Of a stretch of DNA of 64,000 nucleotides, positions 1 to 25,813 are shown piece after piece. Position 1 is the stretch's first letter; each line of letters begins with the position of its first letter. The position numbers and the translations under genes were made by a program. Below the pieces are notes generated by a model, which saw nothing but the letters and a program-made list of their open reading frames with translations, ran no database searches and had not been told where the DNA came from. The stretch comes from Haliotis asinina. Lineage: Eukaryota; Mollusca; Gastropoda; Lepetellida; Haliotidae. The stretch covers positions 38,277,001 to 38,341,000 of the forward strand of contig NC_090291.1 of the NCBI RefSeq assembly GCF_037392515.1, read 5' to 3'.

Positions 1-49
1 TCCATTGTTTCTACAGACCTTGTACTGTATGCTCCATTACATGGTGCGC

Positions 50-317
50 CCCGTGAAGGTCCCGGGGCAGAACAGGCCTTCAGCAACCCATGCTTGCCAT
101 AAAAGGCGACCATGCTTGTCGTAAGAGGCGACAAGGTGATCGGGTGGTCAGGCTCAACGACTTGGTTGACATGTCATCGGTTGCCAGTTGCGCAGATATG
201 TGGTCATGCTACTGATCACTGGGTTGTCTGATCCAGACTCGATTACTTACAGACTATCGCCATATAGTTGGAAGGTTGCTGTGTGCGGTGAAATGTTAAA
301 CTCACTCACTCACTCAC
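50..317 (+). repeat. Family A SINE-like repeat, near full length
   Basis: Head GTGAAGGTCCCGGGG, then a doubled CATGCTTG..GGCGAC motif, GGGTGGTCAGG, GACATGTCATCGGTT, TGGTCCAGACTCGATTA-like core, and a tail ending in ACTC repeats. About 21 related copies occur in the window. Direction is given head to tail. Confidence 0.8.
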
Positions 318-368
318 CACTACATGTGCAGTTTACTATGACTCGTATATGTGTTTCAAATGACCGGT

Positions 369-677
369 AACATCCGGATTTGAATTGATCGTCAGTAACC
401 CATGCTTGTCGAAGTAGGCGACTAACGGGATCGGGTGGTCAGGCTCGTTGACTAGGTTGACCACAGGCAAACTGTAGCGCAAATGGTTTGCGCCGCAGAA
501 AGAAAATGACCAGTCTTTTTACATGCCTCATATACAAAGACTTGTCATATTCTCTATGCTGCGCAACCCCATTTGCACCACAGTTTGCATGTGGGTTGAA
601 AAATGTCGTATCCCAGTTGTGTAGATCGATGCTCATTATGTTGATCACCGGATCGTCTGTTCCATTATATACAGACC
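369..677 (+). repeat. Family A repeat split by a foldback element
   Basis: Short-head form (CCGGATTTGAATTGATC..). The family A sequence stops at 460 after GGTTGA and resumes at 595 with GTTGA, so the 134-bp insert is younger than this copy. Confidence 0.75.
461..594. mobile_element. Non-autonomous DNA transposon (MITE) inside a family A repeat
   Basis: Terminal inverted repeats of about 33 bp start CCACAGGCAAACTGTAG on the left and CCACATGCAAACTGTGG on the reversed right end. The flanks duplicate GTTGA, a 5-bp target site. It carries no coding sequence. Superfamily unknown. Confidence 0.75.
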
Positions 678-921
678 ACACCACTGGATTGTCTTCACTC
701 CGCAACACTGAGACGAAGTTGGTGTGTAAACACCTACCCTAACCCTAACGGTGTGCGTGCGCGTGTCTAAAAGCGGCGTAAAGCCATACTCACTGACTCA
801 TCTACCCTAAAGGTTAATACGACAATTACACAATAGCTGCCTCACACTAATTACCTAAGGCTTTTTGCACACCATCATGCAATCACATCAGCATGTGTAT
901 GTCTTTCTTTAAATAGTATTT

Positions 922-1490
922 GTGTAGCTTACTCTAACGCAGTTCTCCTCACGTGTTGTCAGTCCCTTTTGAGGTCACGATATATGTAGCTGACTCTAAC
1001 AGTTCTTTACACGTCTTGCCAGTCCCTTTAGGGTCACTATACGTGTAGCTTACTCTAACACAATTCTTTACACGAGTTGCCAGTCCCTTTTGAGGTCACT
1101 ATAGGTGTAGCTTACTCTAACACAGTTCTTTACATGAGTTGTCAGTCCCTTTTGAGGTCACGATACGTGTAGCTTACTGTAACACATATCTCTACATGTG
1201 TTGCCAGTCCCTTTTGAGGTCACTATAGGTGTAGCTTACTCTAACACAGTTCTTTACATGAGTTGTCAGTCCCTTTTGAGGTCACGATACGTGTAGCTTA
1301 CTGTAACACATATCTCTACATGTGTTGCCAGTCCCTTTTGAGGTCACTATAGGTAGCTTGCTCTAACACAGTTCTTTACATGAGTTGTCAGTCCCTTTTG
1401 AGGTCACGATACGTGTAGCTTACTGTAACACATATCTCTACATGTGTTGCCAGTCCCTTTTGAGGTCACTATAGGTGTAGCTTGCTCTAG
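922..1490. repeat. 62-bp tandem array, about nine units
   Basis: Unit begins GTGTAGCTTACTCTAACACA and contains CAGTCCCTTTTGAGGTCAC. In the middle of the array two unit types alternate (CAGTTCTTTACATGAGTTGT versus CATATCTCTACATGTGTTGC), giving a 124-bp higher-order period. Degenerate copies trail off after 1500. Confidence 0.85.
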
Positions 1491-1810
1491 CATGAGCTGC
1501 TACAGCTGGGATCTAATGATGTGTCCAATCACTGGTCCTTATTTGTGTTGCTTACATCAAAGACCAAAGATCTCACCATAAACTGCTGAGGGTACCTCCA
1601 TGTGTAGATTACTTTATCACTAATATCCCCATGTTGACAATCCCATGAAGGGCTACTATATGCTTAGCTTACTCCATCAGTGATCTCTCACTGCTGAACT
1701 TGCAAATCACAATATGTTACTGCAGTAAGGATATCTGATGTGTTCACATCTCAGCAAAGGTGACTATAAATGTCTTACTTCAATAAATTTAAATGTGTTG
1801 CAGGAGCAGT

Positions 1811-1915
1811 AGCCTAGTCCAGTGATCCATGCATTTGTTCGCCACGCCAAAGAGCAGGGTTCAATTCTCCACATTGGTACAATGTGTGAAGTACATTTCT
1901 GGTGTCTCCCATCCT
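1811..1915 (+). repeat. Family B tRNA-derived SINE, head part
   Basis: Has the box A-like AGCCTAGTCCAGTGATCCA, box B-like GGGTTCAATTC and the family signature ACAATGTGTGAAG..CATTTCTGGTGTC. It runs directly into a family A tail. Confidence 0.65.
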
Positions 1916-1924
1916 TATATTACT

Positions 1925-2105
1925 GTATGCTTGTTATAAGAGGTAACCAACGAGTGGTCAGACTTGGTTGACACGGTTCCCAATTGCGCAGATCAATGCT
2001 CATGTTGTTGATCACTGGATTGTCGGGTCCAGACTCTATTACTTACAGACCGCTGCCATATACCTGGAATATTGCTGAATGCAGCGTAAACCTAAACTCA
2101 CTCAC
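1925..2105 (+). repeat. Family A repeat, 5' truncated
   Basis: Keeps the core from CTTGTTATAAGAGG to the ACTCACTCACC tail and abuts the family B head at 1811-1915, either as a chance nested insertion or as a chimeric copy. Confidence 0.65.
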
Positions 2106-2610
2106 CTTATATCACTGGAATACTGTGTAAAGCAGTGTAAAACCATACTCACTAACTACATGTGTTGCAAGTCCCATGACAATGATCATGTTGATTTGAT
2201 GAAATAAGAGATAATTGGATATGATATTAACCCTCCAAACATTCAGTCCAAACAAGCACTTTATAAAATGTGGAATTCTCCATGAAGTAAGTCCTTTCAC
2301 AGTCTGTAGACTGAAAATGTCTATGTAACATTTCAGTATCTACTTGGTGACTTAATATTTACCTCAAGTTGCTAGACTAATAATATTTGAATAATACCAG
2401 TTACATCACAATTATCAAACAATCAACCAAATCCATCCAAATGTAGAATGTATCCAAAAGATCATACATTCTATGCAATGCTAACTTTAAAAGCAAGTTT
2501 GAAAGTTGTTTTTTGTTTACATCCATTACAATTGAAAATACCAAGGAAAATACACCACGGTCAGGTTTTGGCCGAGCCTTTGATCAACCATGCACTTCAA
2601 AATATTGAAA

Positions 2611-2726
2611 ATATACTGAACAACAAAAGAAATGCGAGTTTTTAAATAAGAGACATAAACATGGACACCTACATTCATGAGATTTCATTTTTGGGAAAAT
2701 TGTGTTTCTTTTCCTGTGCAGTATAT
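2611..2726. mobile_element. Foldback of Tc1-like terminal repeats
   Basis: ATATACTGAACAACAAAAGA on the left pairs with the reverse of CTTTTCCTGTGCAGTATAT on the right. Ends are flanked by TA-rich sequence, as expected for Tc1/mariner elements. Confidence 0.5.
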
Positions 2727-2734
2727 AAAACATT

Positions 2735-3180
2735 GATGATGACTTATCAGGCAAATGCCATTAACAAACGAAGTGGTGAGGAACTGGACTATTGCCTTGT
2801 TAAATAATGGACCACCTTGGGGCCAATTGCATTAATGATGTGCAACATCACGAGTGGTTTGGACTGCCCACATACAGGTGTCCCAGTTGTGACATTCAGT
2901 TAAGTAAGAATTACACACGCCTGCATGACCAACAGAGACATCTGTCACACCAAGTACAATTTGAAATGATTGAGTCTGCAGCAACGAGTATACCAGAGCC
3001 CTGTTCCACCAAGGTGACCATAACGTCCATACCTCAACATTACCTTACCAACATCACAGTGCCAAGATCACTTTGTAGATTGTGGGCCAGGACACAGATT
3101 TTGTCTGCAGGCCTAACAGGAACCTAGATTTGGCTATATTGCTATGTAACTTGGATGAGTCACAATTCTGCTGAAGGATA
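2735..3180 (+). pseudogene. Worn Tc1/mariner-like transposase remnant
   Basis: Next to the foldback at 2611-2726. One frame (2807-3127) gives 106 residues with TRLHDQQRHL, reminiscent of the region after the helix-turn-helix in molluscan Tc1 proteins, and a nearby frame shows DESQF, like the second DDE aspartate motif. Frames are broken and homology is weak, so this is a tentative DNA-transposon fossil. Confidence 0.35.
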
Positions 3181-3363
3181 AGAAGTTAGACAATACAAAT
3201 ACCAACATTGATGAGTGAGCATGAGTTGAGCGAGACGAGTTTAACAATGCTCCCCTTATAACATAGGGTGGCAGCATAATGTGAGAGAACCAAAAATAAT
3301 TCAGGGCTCAGTTTACCTCTAGGGTACAGACCACAAGCTCAGGTATGATGCTAACACACCTAG

Positions 3364-3496
3364 AGTGAGCGAGTTTTGTACCGCTTTTAGCAATATTCCA
3401 ACAACATCATTTGGGGGGTGGGAGGGGACACCAGAAACAGGCTTCACACATTCTACCCATGTGGAGAATAAACCCTGGGTCTTCAGCTAACACACC
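3364..3496 (-). repeat. Family B tRNA-derived SINE
   Basis: Reverse copy: GAGTGAGCGAG tail, GCAATATTCCAACAA, GACACCAGAAACAGGCTTCA, then the box B complement. The tRNA head is eroded. Confidence 0.7.
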
Positions 3497-3964
3497 TAGA
3501 AACGATCTCAGCCATAATGAAAGATTTCTGGCTGGCCAATGGGGCTCATTTTGGTTTAGATGGTGCAATGTCTCAATATAAGTGAGTTTGCTTTAACAAC
3601 ACCTGTATTTGAAATATGACACTGGTGACAAGAAAATCAGATGTGAAGCAGGTGTCAGAGGATCAGCACTTTAGTTAAACCCACAAACTCAACATTAAGA
3701 GAAGGTAACCACATGCATTATTTGGGGAAATGGGTGTGTGCAGTTGTGTCAACAGTAATGGAGTAATAACAGTTCCATGGCTTGGAACAAGCAACATCAT
3801 CTTCATTAATTATTTGACGAGACTGAACATTGTGCAGGATACTTAGACTTCAAGTCTTACAGAGCTCGCACCACCTGTTCAATAAAAATACTTTCCAATG
3901 AGTTTGTATCACACCATCAAGTTGATGTTTCTAACCATACTTCAATGAAAGAAAGATGACACAA

Positions 3965-5895
3965 AACAATGAATTCACCAAGGACACCCTTTATTGCCTT
4001 CACAACATAGTGCACCACCTACCAGGTTTGGAGGACACAGAGTTATCTCCCTCCCCTGCCTACTCACAGATGTTGTCAGTCTCGGCGCAATCACACAGTC
4101 AACGTCAACATACAATAGTTATCAGTAAATTACAGGAATACAGGACAATAAATATTGCAGTGATCTCCTTTTCCTACAGATCTACATGAATATATGTTTA
4201 GGTGGAACTGTTTTTCCTTTCAGGCCTTGTAATCTTTCCATTAACCATTCTCACAACTCTTGTCAAACATTATTAAATAGCAGAGAGCCATTACAAAAAT
4301 TTGGACTCATTTCTTAAAGGCATGCTCACAACCCTAAAAGTAAAATATCAAAGATTGAAAAATTTCTACAAAGCACTACCTTCATTCCTTTGTGAGACAA
4401 GATTTAAGTAAAGGCCTGAATAGAAGAGGACCAGATTGAGAGCAAAGTGTTTGTTTACATGTGTTTAAAGCTTGCTGAGAACGAACGGTTAGGAAGATTA
4501 AGGTATCCACTAGCACATCAAAATTAGCACTGTTTAGGATTTCATGAAATAAATAGTCAATAAATTTATCCCTAGTAATAACAAAAAAAGATGACAAACT
4601 CTGCAAAGTTCGTTGCTTTCAGTTAGAAACTTTGATCCTAACATCTTAGATCAACCAGTCCAAAACTTGAGGTCCTACCACCAGTGTGCATGTTACAAAC
4701 CGGACTAGTGAATGGGGATATAACAATTAACTTACACCCAGGTGAAAAGTTGCATTTGAGTGAAGCACACTTTTGTTTCCATCCTCAGCAGTTGACAAAG
4801 TTCTTGAACGTTGACTTGATAAATTGTGGTATACATGTTCTAAATATCTTCCATAATCGCTCAGCTGATATTGGAATGCATTGTATTCTACATGCTTGAA
4901 GCATTCTGTACAGCAAATAGACAAAGCATATACACAAACAGCATTACAGTGACTTGCCTCCATTGCTGTGATGTCACAACACTTGGGGCGTGTAACGACC
5001 ACATTGCAGAAAAATAATCTTAAACATAGATGGCATGCACATGAGAACTGATACAACTGACCATTGTAATAGTCCTCTTTATAAGCTTTCCCCTTTGAAG
5101 ATATTTAATAAAGACAAATACACTGACAGTACAAAGATATCCACAATCTGATACGACGTTGAAAGTCTCATGTTCAAATGAGTTTCTCCAATAAATACAA
5201 CCAGTTTTAGATCAGCAGACAACTGTTTTAGAAGAATGCCCTTACAACAACATAATTACATTCTGTGCATGTATTACAAACAGTCATATTTTCTTAGGTT
5301 ACAGATGTCTATAGGAGAAAGTCTGCCAGTGCCATTTCATGTGCTTGTACCCTTTGTCAATGAAAATAACAAGATTTCGAAAAAGTGTTAAAAATACTTG
5401 AACTTGGAATTCTCAAATCAAGTCTAATAAATATCTGAAATGTTAAGACAATGATGAGTACATATCAGTATTGTCATGAAGATGTCTGCTTATAGGTTCA
5501 AGAGATCGGAGATGATAAAACCATCGAACTAAAAGAGGTACAGAAAACAATGTTAGCAATGAAAGACTTACAAATGAGTTACAAAAACTCGTGAAAACAC
5601 CATGCAGTGTCCTTCAAAACAAATAAAAACGACAGTAACATGCCAGGTGTCACTAATAACATCTGGGTCTATATTCATGACAGTATGAAACATGAAACAA
5701 GTTATACTTTTAAAAGAAATGCATAACACGAAAGTTGTCTATATATATTTTACAGGCTCAGACATACAGAAATATTTTACAATTATCGAAGATTCAACCA
5801 TCCCATGGTGACTCAATGATAGGGTGTTGTCTCCCTTTCTTAAATATACTCGTTCGGCAATCAGCTTTGTCCATGTGATGTTTGCTGCACAATCC
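3965..5895 (-). other. RAB2: Probable RAB2 3' UTR
   Basis: AT-rich sequence downstream of the RAB2 stop, with no protein-like frame and no clear dispersed repeat. The best canonical AATAAA on the minus strand is at 3990-3995, which would give a 3' UTR of about 1.9 kb ending near 3965-3980. Weaker ATTAAA-type hexamers lie closer, for example near 5105, so shorter forms are possible. No transcript data support either end. Confidence 0.4.
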
Positions 5896-21378
<15,483 letters not shown>

Positions 21379-21414
21379 CTTGGGCGAAATGTAGTGAATG
21401 TGTTGATGATGTCA

Positions 21415-21465
21415 ACGCCACGTGACGTCACCAAATTTACCGGAAGTAACATTATCACGTGACAC
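21415..21465 (-). promoter_or_regulatory. RAB2: RAB2 proximal promoter motif cluster (E-box, CRE, ETS, E-box)
   Basis: Within 51 bases just upstream of the RAB2 start codon lie CACGTG (21419-21424) fused to a full CRE palindrome TGACGTCA (21423-21430), an ETS-type ACCGGAAGT (21439-21447), and a second CACGTG (21456-21461) inside TCACGTGAC, which resembles the CLEAR element bound by TFEB/MITF proteins. These are sequence matches only. Some or all may lie in the 5' UTR because the transcription start is unknown. Confidence 0.55.
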
Positions 21466-23319
21466 GCGTTGTTGGCATTAATGAGTGCCGTCGATAGGTT
21501 CACACAATGGACAGAATACAGTTTATTTGTGAGACCTGTGAAATACATAATTAACGTGGATCGTTCCACCAACTTGAAATCGTACATCACAGCTTGATTT
21601 ACACACCCGCTCAATACATTAAAAATGCTCTGTATACAGCATAATAGTGATTTTTGTTTTGTTAAAAACAGATGAGTGCATTTTAACAATGTTCCAACTA
21701 TTCAGTATGTACTGTTCTCAGTTTACCTATTTTTGCATATTTTTTTTATAGATTTATTCAATTTAAGATAATTTTGAAAATGCAGAAATAGTGTTAGCAT
21801 TTGATATTGCGACAACAAATTGGAGCATGATGCACGTTTTTAACCTCCCGTACCCTTATCATAAATAACGAAAGCAACTTATACCGAGTTGATCTACAAG
21901 ACTTTTTTGCAAATAATGCCCGGTGAATTCACACTGATAAAAGCAAAAAATGCATATATTTGCCTATTATTATAATTTGTCAAAATATTCTTATATTTGT
22001 TGAAAATATGCCACCAAATTAAATCATCACTTTTTTGGTGTTATACAGTAGATGGGGTGGGTGGTGTTTTAATATAATATAAGCTACGTTACGGGTGGAC
22101 AAGTCAAACACGTTGACAACGTGACGAATCAATAGCGGGTCGATGGCGTGATCGAGTCAGCGTTAGTCCTAATGGGCAGGTTAAAAATAGACCAGACGAA
22201 CTGTATCTTGGTGTTGAACGTCCTGTTTTGTAACAGCATTAGATGATTCTTGAAATATTTGGCTTTTTTTGGTTGAGGTCTTTTTGCGCTCTTCTTGACA
22301 TTGTTTTGTCAGTGATACATCAAACACAACAAAAAAAATCACACCATATACATACAGCTGGAAGAAATACTGCCTCGACAGGCTTAGTATTTAGTTTTTA
22401 CGCGAATATGTTTGAATTCTTTCGTTTGATTATGTGTACATGTGTGGATCTTTGACTCGGAAAAGATTTGAAATCCATTCTGAACGTGAAACTTTTACGA
22501 TGCTTCGTATAGTTTACTTGACGTACTTGTTAATTTAGAGTTACTCCCCTTTCCATGAGCGCCGCCTACTCCGGATATCGAAGACGATGATATATATTGG
22601 ATAGAAGGTGTCAAGGTTTGTGGTATGCTTACTGTTGTTAATGCCTGGGTATAATATCTCAGTGTCAGTTATATGCCAAAGGTGTCAAGACTTTTAATTA
22701 CGACAATATGCCGAAGATATGAAGAGTTGAACATGATTCACATGCACTGAGATAAATTATTACATAGACTACTGACAGTACTGAGACAAGTTTACAGTAT
22801 CTCACTCCCAGTTGATAATAAAATGTTATTTTTCAAAGTAACCGTATATTTTACGGTTACGATCGGGAAAGAGTTCCTTCCGTTCCCCCATATCCTTTCT
22901 GCCGCAGATTAACATACGTAACACTAAGTGGTTCAACCCTATATATTGTACTTAATTTTAGGGCTTTTAGTTATTTTTGTGACTCCTCTAGCAATTGTTG
23001 AGTTAGGCTTTGTTAATAATTCTAGTATGTATCAGTTTATAAATGTTATTTGAAATGGAGGAATGGGAGAAAGTCTTACCTACGAATGCATACTTTATTA
23101 CCATTTCACCCAATTGTACACATTATCTTCACTGGAGGAAATAAAGTAATGTCAATCCTCATCATCTTTGGTTCATGCAGTTGAGTTTTGAAATGTAGAG
23201 TGCATTTGCTTTTGTTAAATTTCCGGTCAGGCATATCGGTACATGGCTGGAGGGCACTTTAGTGGGCGCCGTCCTAGTTGCTCTCTGTGGGGCAATTAGT
23301 ATGCTGTGATGCTACTTTA

Positions 23320-23510
23320 GAGTCAGTGTTTAGGGTAAGGGAACTTTACGATCCTTAGGGTTAGGGTTAGGGAACCTTTACTGTCCTGTGGGTTAGGGTA
23401 TGGCATCCTTTCTCATCCTGAGTGCTAGGGTTCAGAGTGGGGTAGTTTGGAAACTTTTCTGATTCCTTTTTGTCTAGGGACCCTTTCTGATCCTTCTTTA
23501 GGGTAAGACC
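23320..23510 (+). repeat. Degenerate TTAGGG-like repeats
   Basis: Contains CTTAGGGTTAGGGTTAGGGA and further scattered GGGTTAGGG and TTTAGGGTAAG blocks mixed with CCTTTCTGATCCT. Resembles a short interstitial telomere-like tract. Smaller TAACCCTAA motifs occur near 739 and 63300. Confidence 0.5.
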
Positions 23511-24039
23511 TAACCTTGGGGCAATGTTGTCCTATTGTATCAAATTGACTATGCATCTGGGACTTGTCTGTTCAGTTCAAGAAAGTTAATGGGAAGGGTG
23601 TGGTTCGGTTAGGCAGAAATGAGAGAAGTGTAACCAAACTATTGTGCTTATGCCTCACTTCTGTGTAGATGACATGCTAAACAAACACTCATTAACTGTA
23701 CTGGTGCTCATGGTCCCAAGGTAGAGCATCTGCTAATTACGTCACTGATTAAGTCAGTAGTCCGGCAAAGCACGTTTCAGCCCCAGAAGGGCTAATTAAT
23801 CTGAAAACGTGTACCTGCTAAAGTGCACTAGTCCCTGGTACATTAACGCGTGTCCAAAATAAACATGTTCTGTTTTATATGAAATAAATCCAGAATAAAC
23901 ATACTATGTTATTTATGTCCAAACATATATTTCATGAATAGACAAGAGGCTAATTGAAGGGAAAGTTCATGTCCATTTTTGACAGAACCCACACTCTCAG
24001 AGTGGCTTCATCAAGGAAGGCTGACTGACTTAAATTGCT

Positions 24040-24165
24040 GACTGTGTGCGTTAGAGCTTAGGTGCCTCACTCTAGGAATGCGGGTTTGAATCCCAGATGG
24101 TACTCAACCTCAAGATATACTGGTACTAGAATCATACCTAAAAGTGCAATAATCTAAATGTAACT
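24040..24165 (+). repeat. Family C tRNA-like repeat
   Basis: Has TTAGAGCTTAGGTGCCTCAC, the box B-like GCGGGTTTGAATCC and AGATGGTACTCAACC, the best preserved copy of this family. Confidence 0.55.
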
Positions 24166-24233
24166 TAAATTAGACTGTATATTGTATATCAAACAAGGCA
24201 AGACAGATCATTTTGAAGACTTGTGTCCACATT

Positions 24234-24414
24234 CAGTAAAGTCTTATTAATTGAACATAGTCTGTTGCACAGCAAATTGTCTGATTAATGAGAATGCCTG
24301 ACTAAATAAATGAGAATAAATTACAGTGTACATTTAGTCAATTTGCTACCTACAAAAGTGTTGGATAAAGTCAATTATGGGATATACAGAGGTCGGATTA
24401 ACGAGACTTGACTG
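24234..24414. mobile_element. pogo/Tc1-like foldback element
   Basis: Left end CAGTAAAGTCTTATTAATTG pairs with the reversed right end CAGTCAAGTCTCGTTAATCC. The right end is followed by TA, the left preceded by TT. The ends resemble those of the element at 17269-17987. No coding sequence. Confidence 0.5.
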
Positions 24415-24695
24415 TATTTGATCATTGGTTGAAATCATTGTTCAATGTTTGTCACCACTATACCTATGCAGCGTAATGCTTCTGGTTTTCACCAAGGTCG
24501 ACATGTCTTACTCTTCTCACTTAGGACTCATATGCTGTGATATAAAAGGATTACCTTCAAAAGTTGCCTTAAACCCAACTTCCTTGTGTCAGGACCTACA
24601 TTTTCATAAGAGTGTGGAAAACTGTTTATTGTCATGTTTTCCTTTTTTCAGCCCAAGTGATGACATTGCAAGGGAGATAATCACTACCATCAAGC

Positions 24696-25813
24696 ATGCC
24701 AGGAGATCTTGCTCCGCTTGTTACGGGGGTTTCCCCGAAGGAGGGTCCCCCGGGAACTCGTATAACCATCAGGGGAGAGAACCTAGGAATTGATCCTAAA
24801 GATTTTATTGGTAAGTTTTATTCAGTTATTTACTTTTCAAGAACAACATTAAAAAAGTAAATGAATATTGTAAAATGATATGATTGTATGTTGTGTATGT
24901 TACCTCATTGTTTGTCTTCTCCAGACAACAGATCAAAGGTCACAGTTTTAAGAGTCATATTGATACTGTTGACTTTTGCCTTCAGATCTCTGTAATTCTT
25001 TTCAACAAAGATGTTCAGTATGTTTATTCCAACATGAAGAAGCTGTGGACAGGCAAATGATGATGTGTTTTTGTCCCAGTCTTACAGCGCTATGTCAGAA
25101 AAGTGCAATAACTCAATGCACCTAGTGGCTGCAAGAGTTGTTACATCCCTAGAGAACTGACTATAATAATATAATGTGCCACTGAGTAGAGGTTGAAATT
25201 TACGATAAGATACTTATCGTGATATCTTGGAATGATACGATTCTATTTGATGCACTTCACGGTATGCTATTTTTAATTATTTTCTATAAAAACTTATATT
25301 TTATATCAAATAACAGTGTAAATTTTCACATAACCGTCAATTTCTAGTGAAAATTAACAATTTTAAGGTCAACGATATGTATCACAATGCAAAAAAGGAT
25401 TGATATATTTATCATCTGATAAAGTATCACGATTATCGATACTATGATATATCGTCACAGCTCAACCATTGAGACTGACATCTAATGAACGAGGGGAAAA
25501 AACATCAGTGCCTTGAGCATGTACTAGTTACATGGATGTGTATGCTACGATATGAATATCTTATGATAACATACCTTTTAACCTTGAATATATGAATATC
25601 TTTTTATAATATACCATTTAACCTTGATGTTTGTTTTCCTAGCTCTGAGGATATGTGGGATGGACTGCATTCTGTCTGCTGAGTGGAAGACCTCCAGCAA
25701 GATCATTGCTCGCACTGGTCCTGGGAAAGGCAAGGGGGATGTGATTGTTGTCACTCGTAGTGGAGGAATCGGCAGCTGTACTGTGGGATTTCGAGGATAT
25801 TTCTTGCAGACAG
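24696..25813 (+). CDS. EXOC2: Sec5 coding exons 1-2: IPT/TIG Ral-binding domain
   Basis: Exon 1 (24696-24810) gives residues 1-38 and exon 2 (25643-25813) gives 39-95. Together they form the immunoglobulin-like IPT/TIG fold (about 7-92) that binds GTP-loaded Ral in mammals. Thr10 and Arg26 align with human Thr11 and Arg27, the residues known to contact RalA, so Ral binding is probably kept. The ATG chosen is the first that enters this frame. An upstream ATG at 24660 in the same frame stops after six codons and would be a tiny uORF if the exon starts at the acceptor at 24651. Confidence 0.95.

Larger units (their letters stand above)
21379..24651. promoter_or_regulatory. RAB2-Sec5 divergent promoter interval and Sec5 5' non-coding region
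   Basis: The two genes are transcribed away from each other here. The part next to RAB2 has the motif cluster described separately. A more GC-rich patch near 22550-22616 is the best guess for a Sec5 non-coding first exon, but no splice donor there is convincing. The rest holds a 9-bp-stem hairpin (22838-22860), TTAGGG-like repeats (about 23320-23510), one family C repeat and one pogo-like foldback element. Otherwise I see nothing coding. Confidence 0.4.

Noticed and set aside
4727-5056. 109-codon minus-strand cysteine-rich frame
   Set aside because: Lies in the probable RAB2 3' UTR, has no homology that I recognise and the cysteines form no known pattern.
23320-23510. True telomere or chromosome end
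   Set aside because: Only a few TTAGGG units, degenerate and flanked by unique sequence and a conserved gene; at most an interstitial trace.
24425-24793. 122-codon plus-strand frame ending in [20 protein letters not shown]
   Set aside because: It reads through the first Sec5 coding exon in the wrong frame; the frame beginning at 24696 gives the IPT domain.
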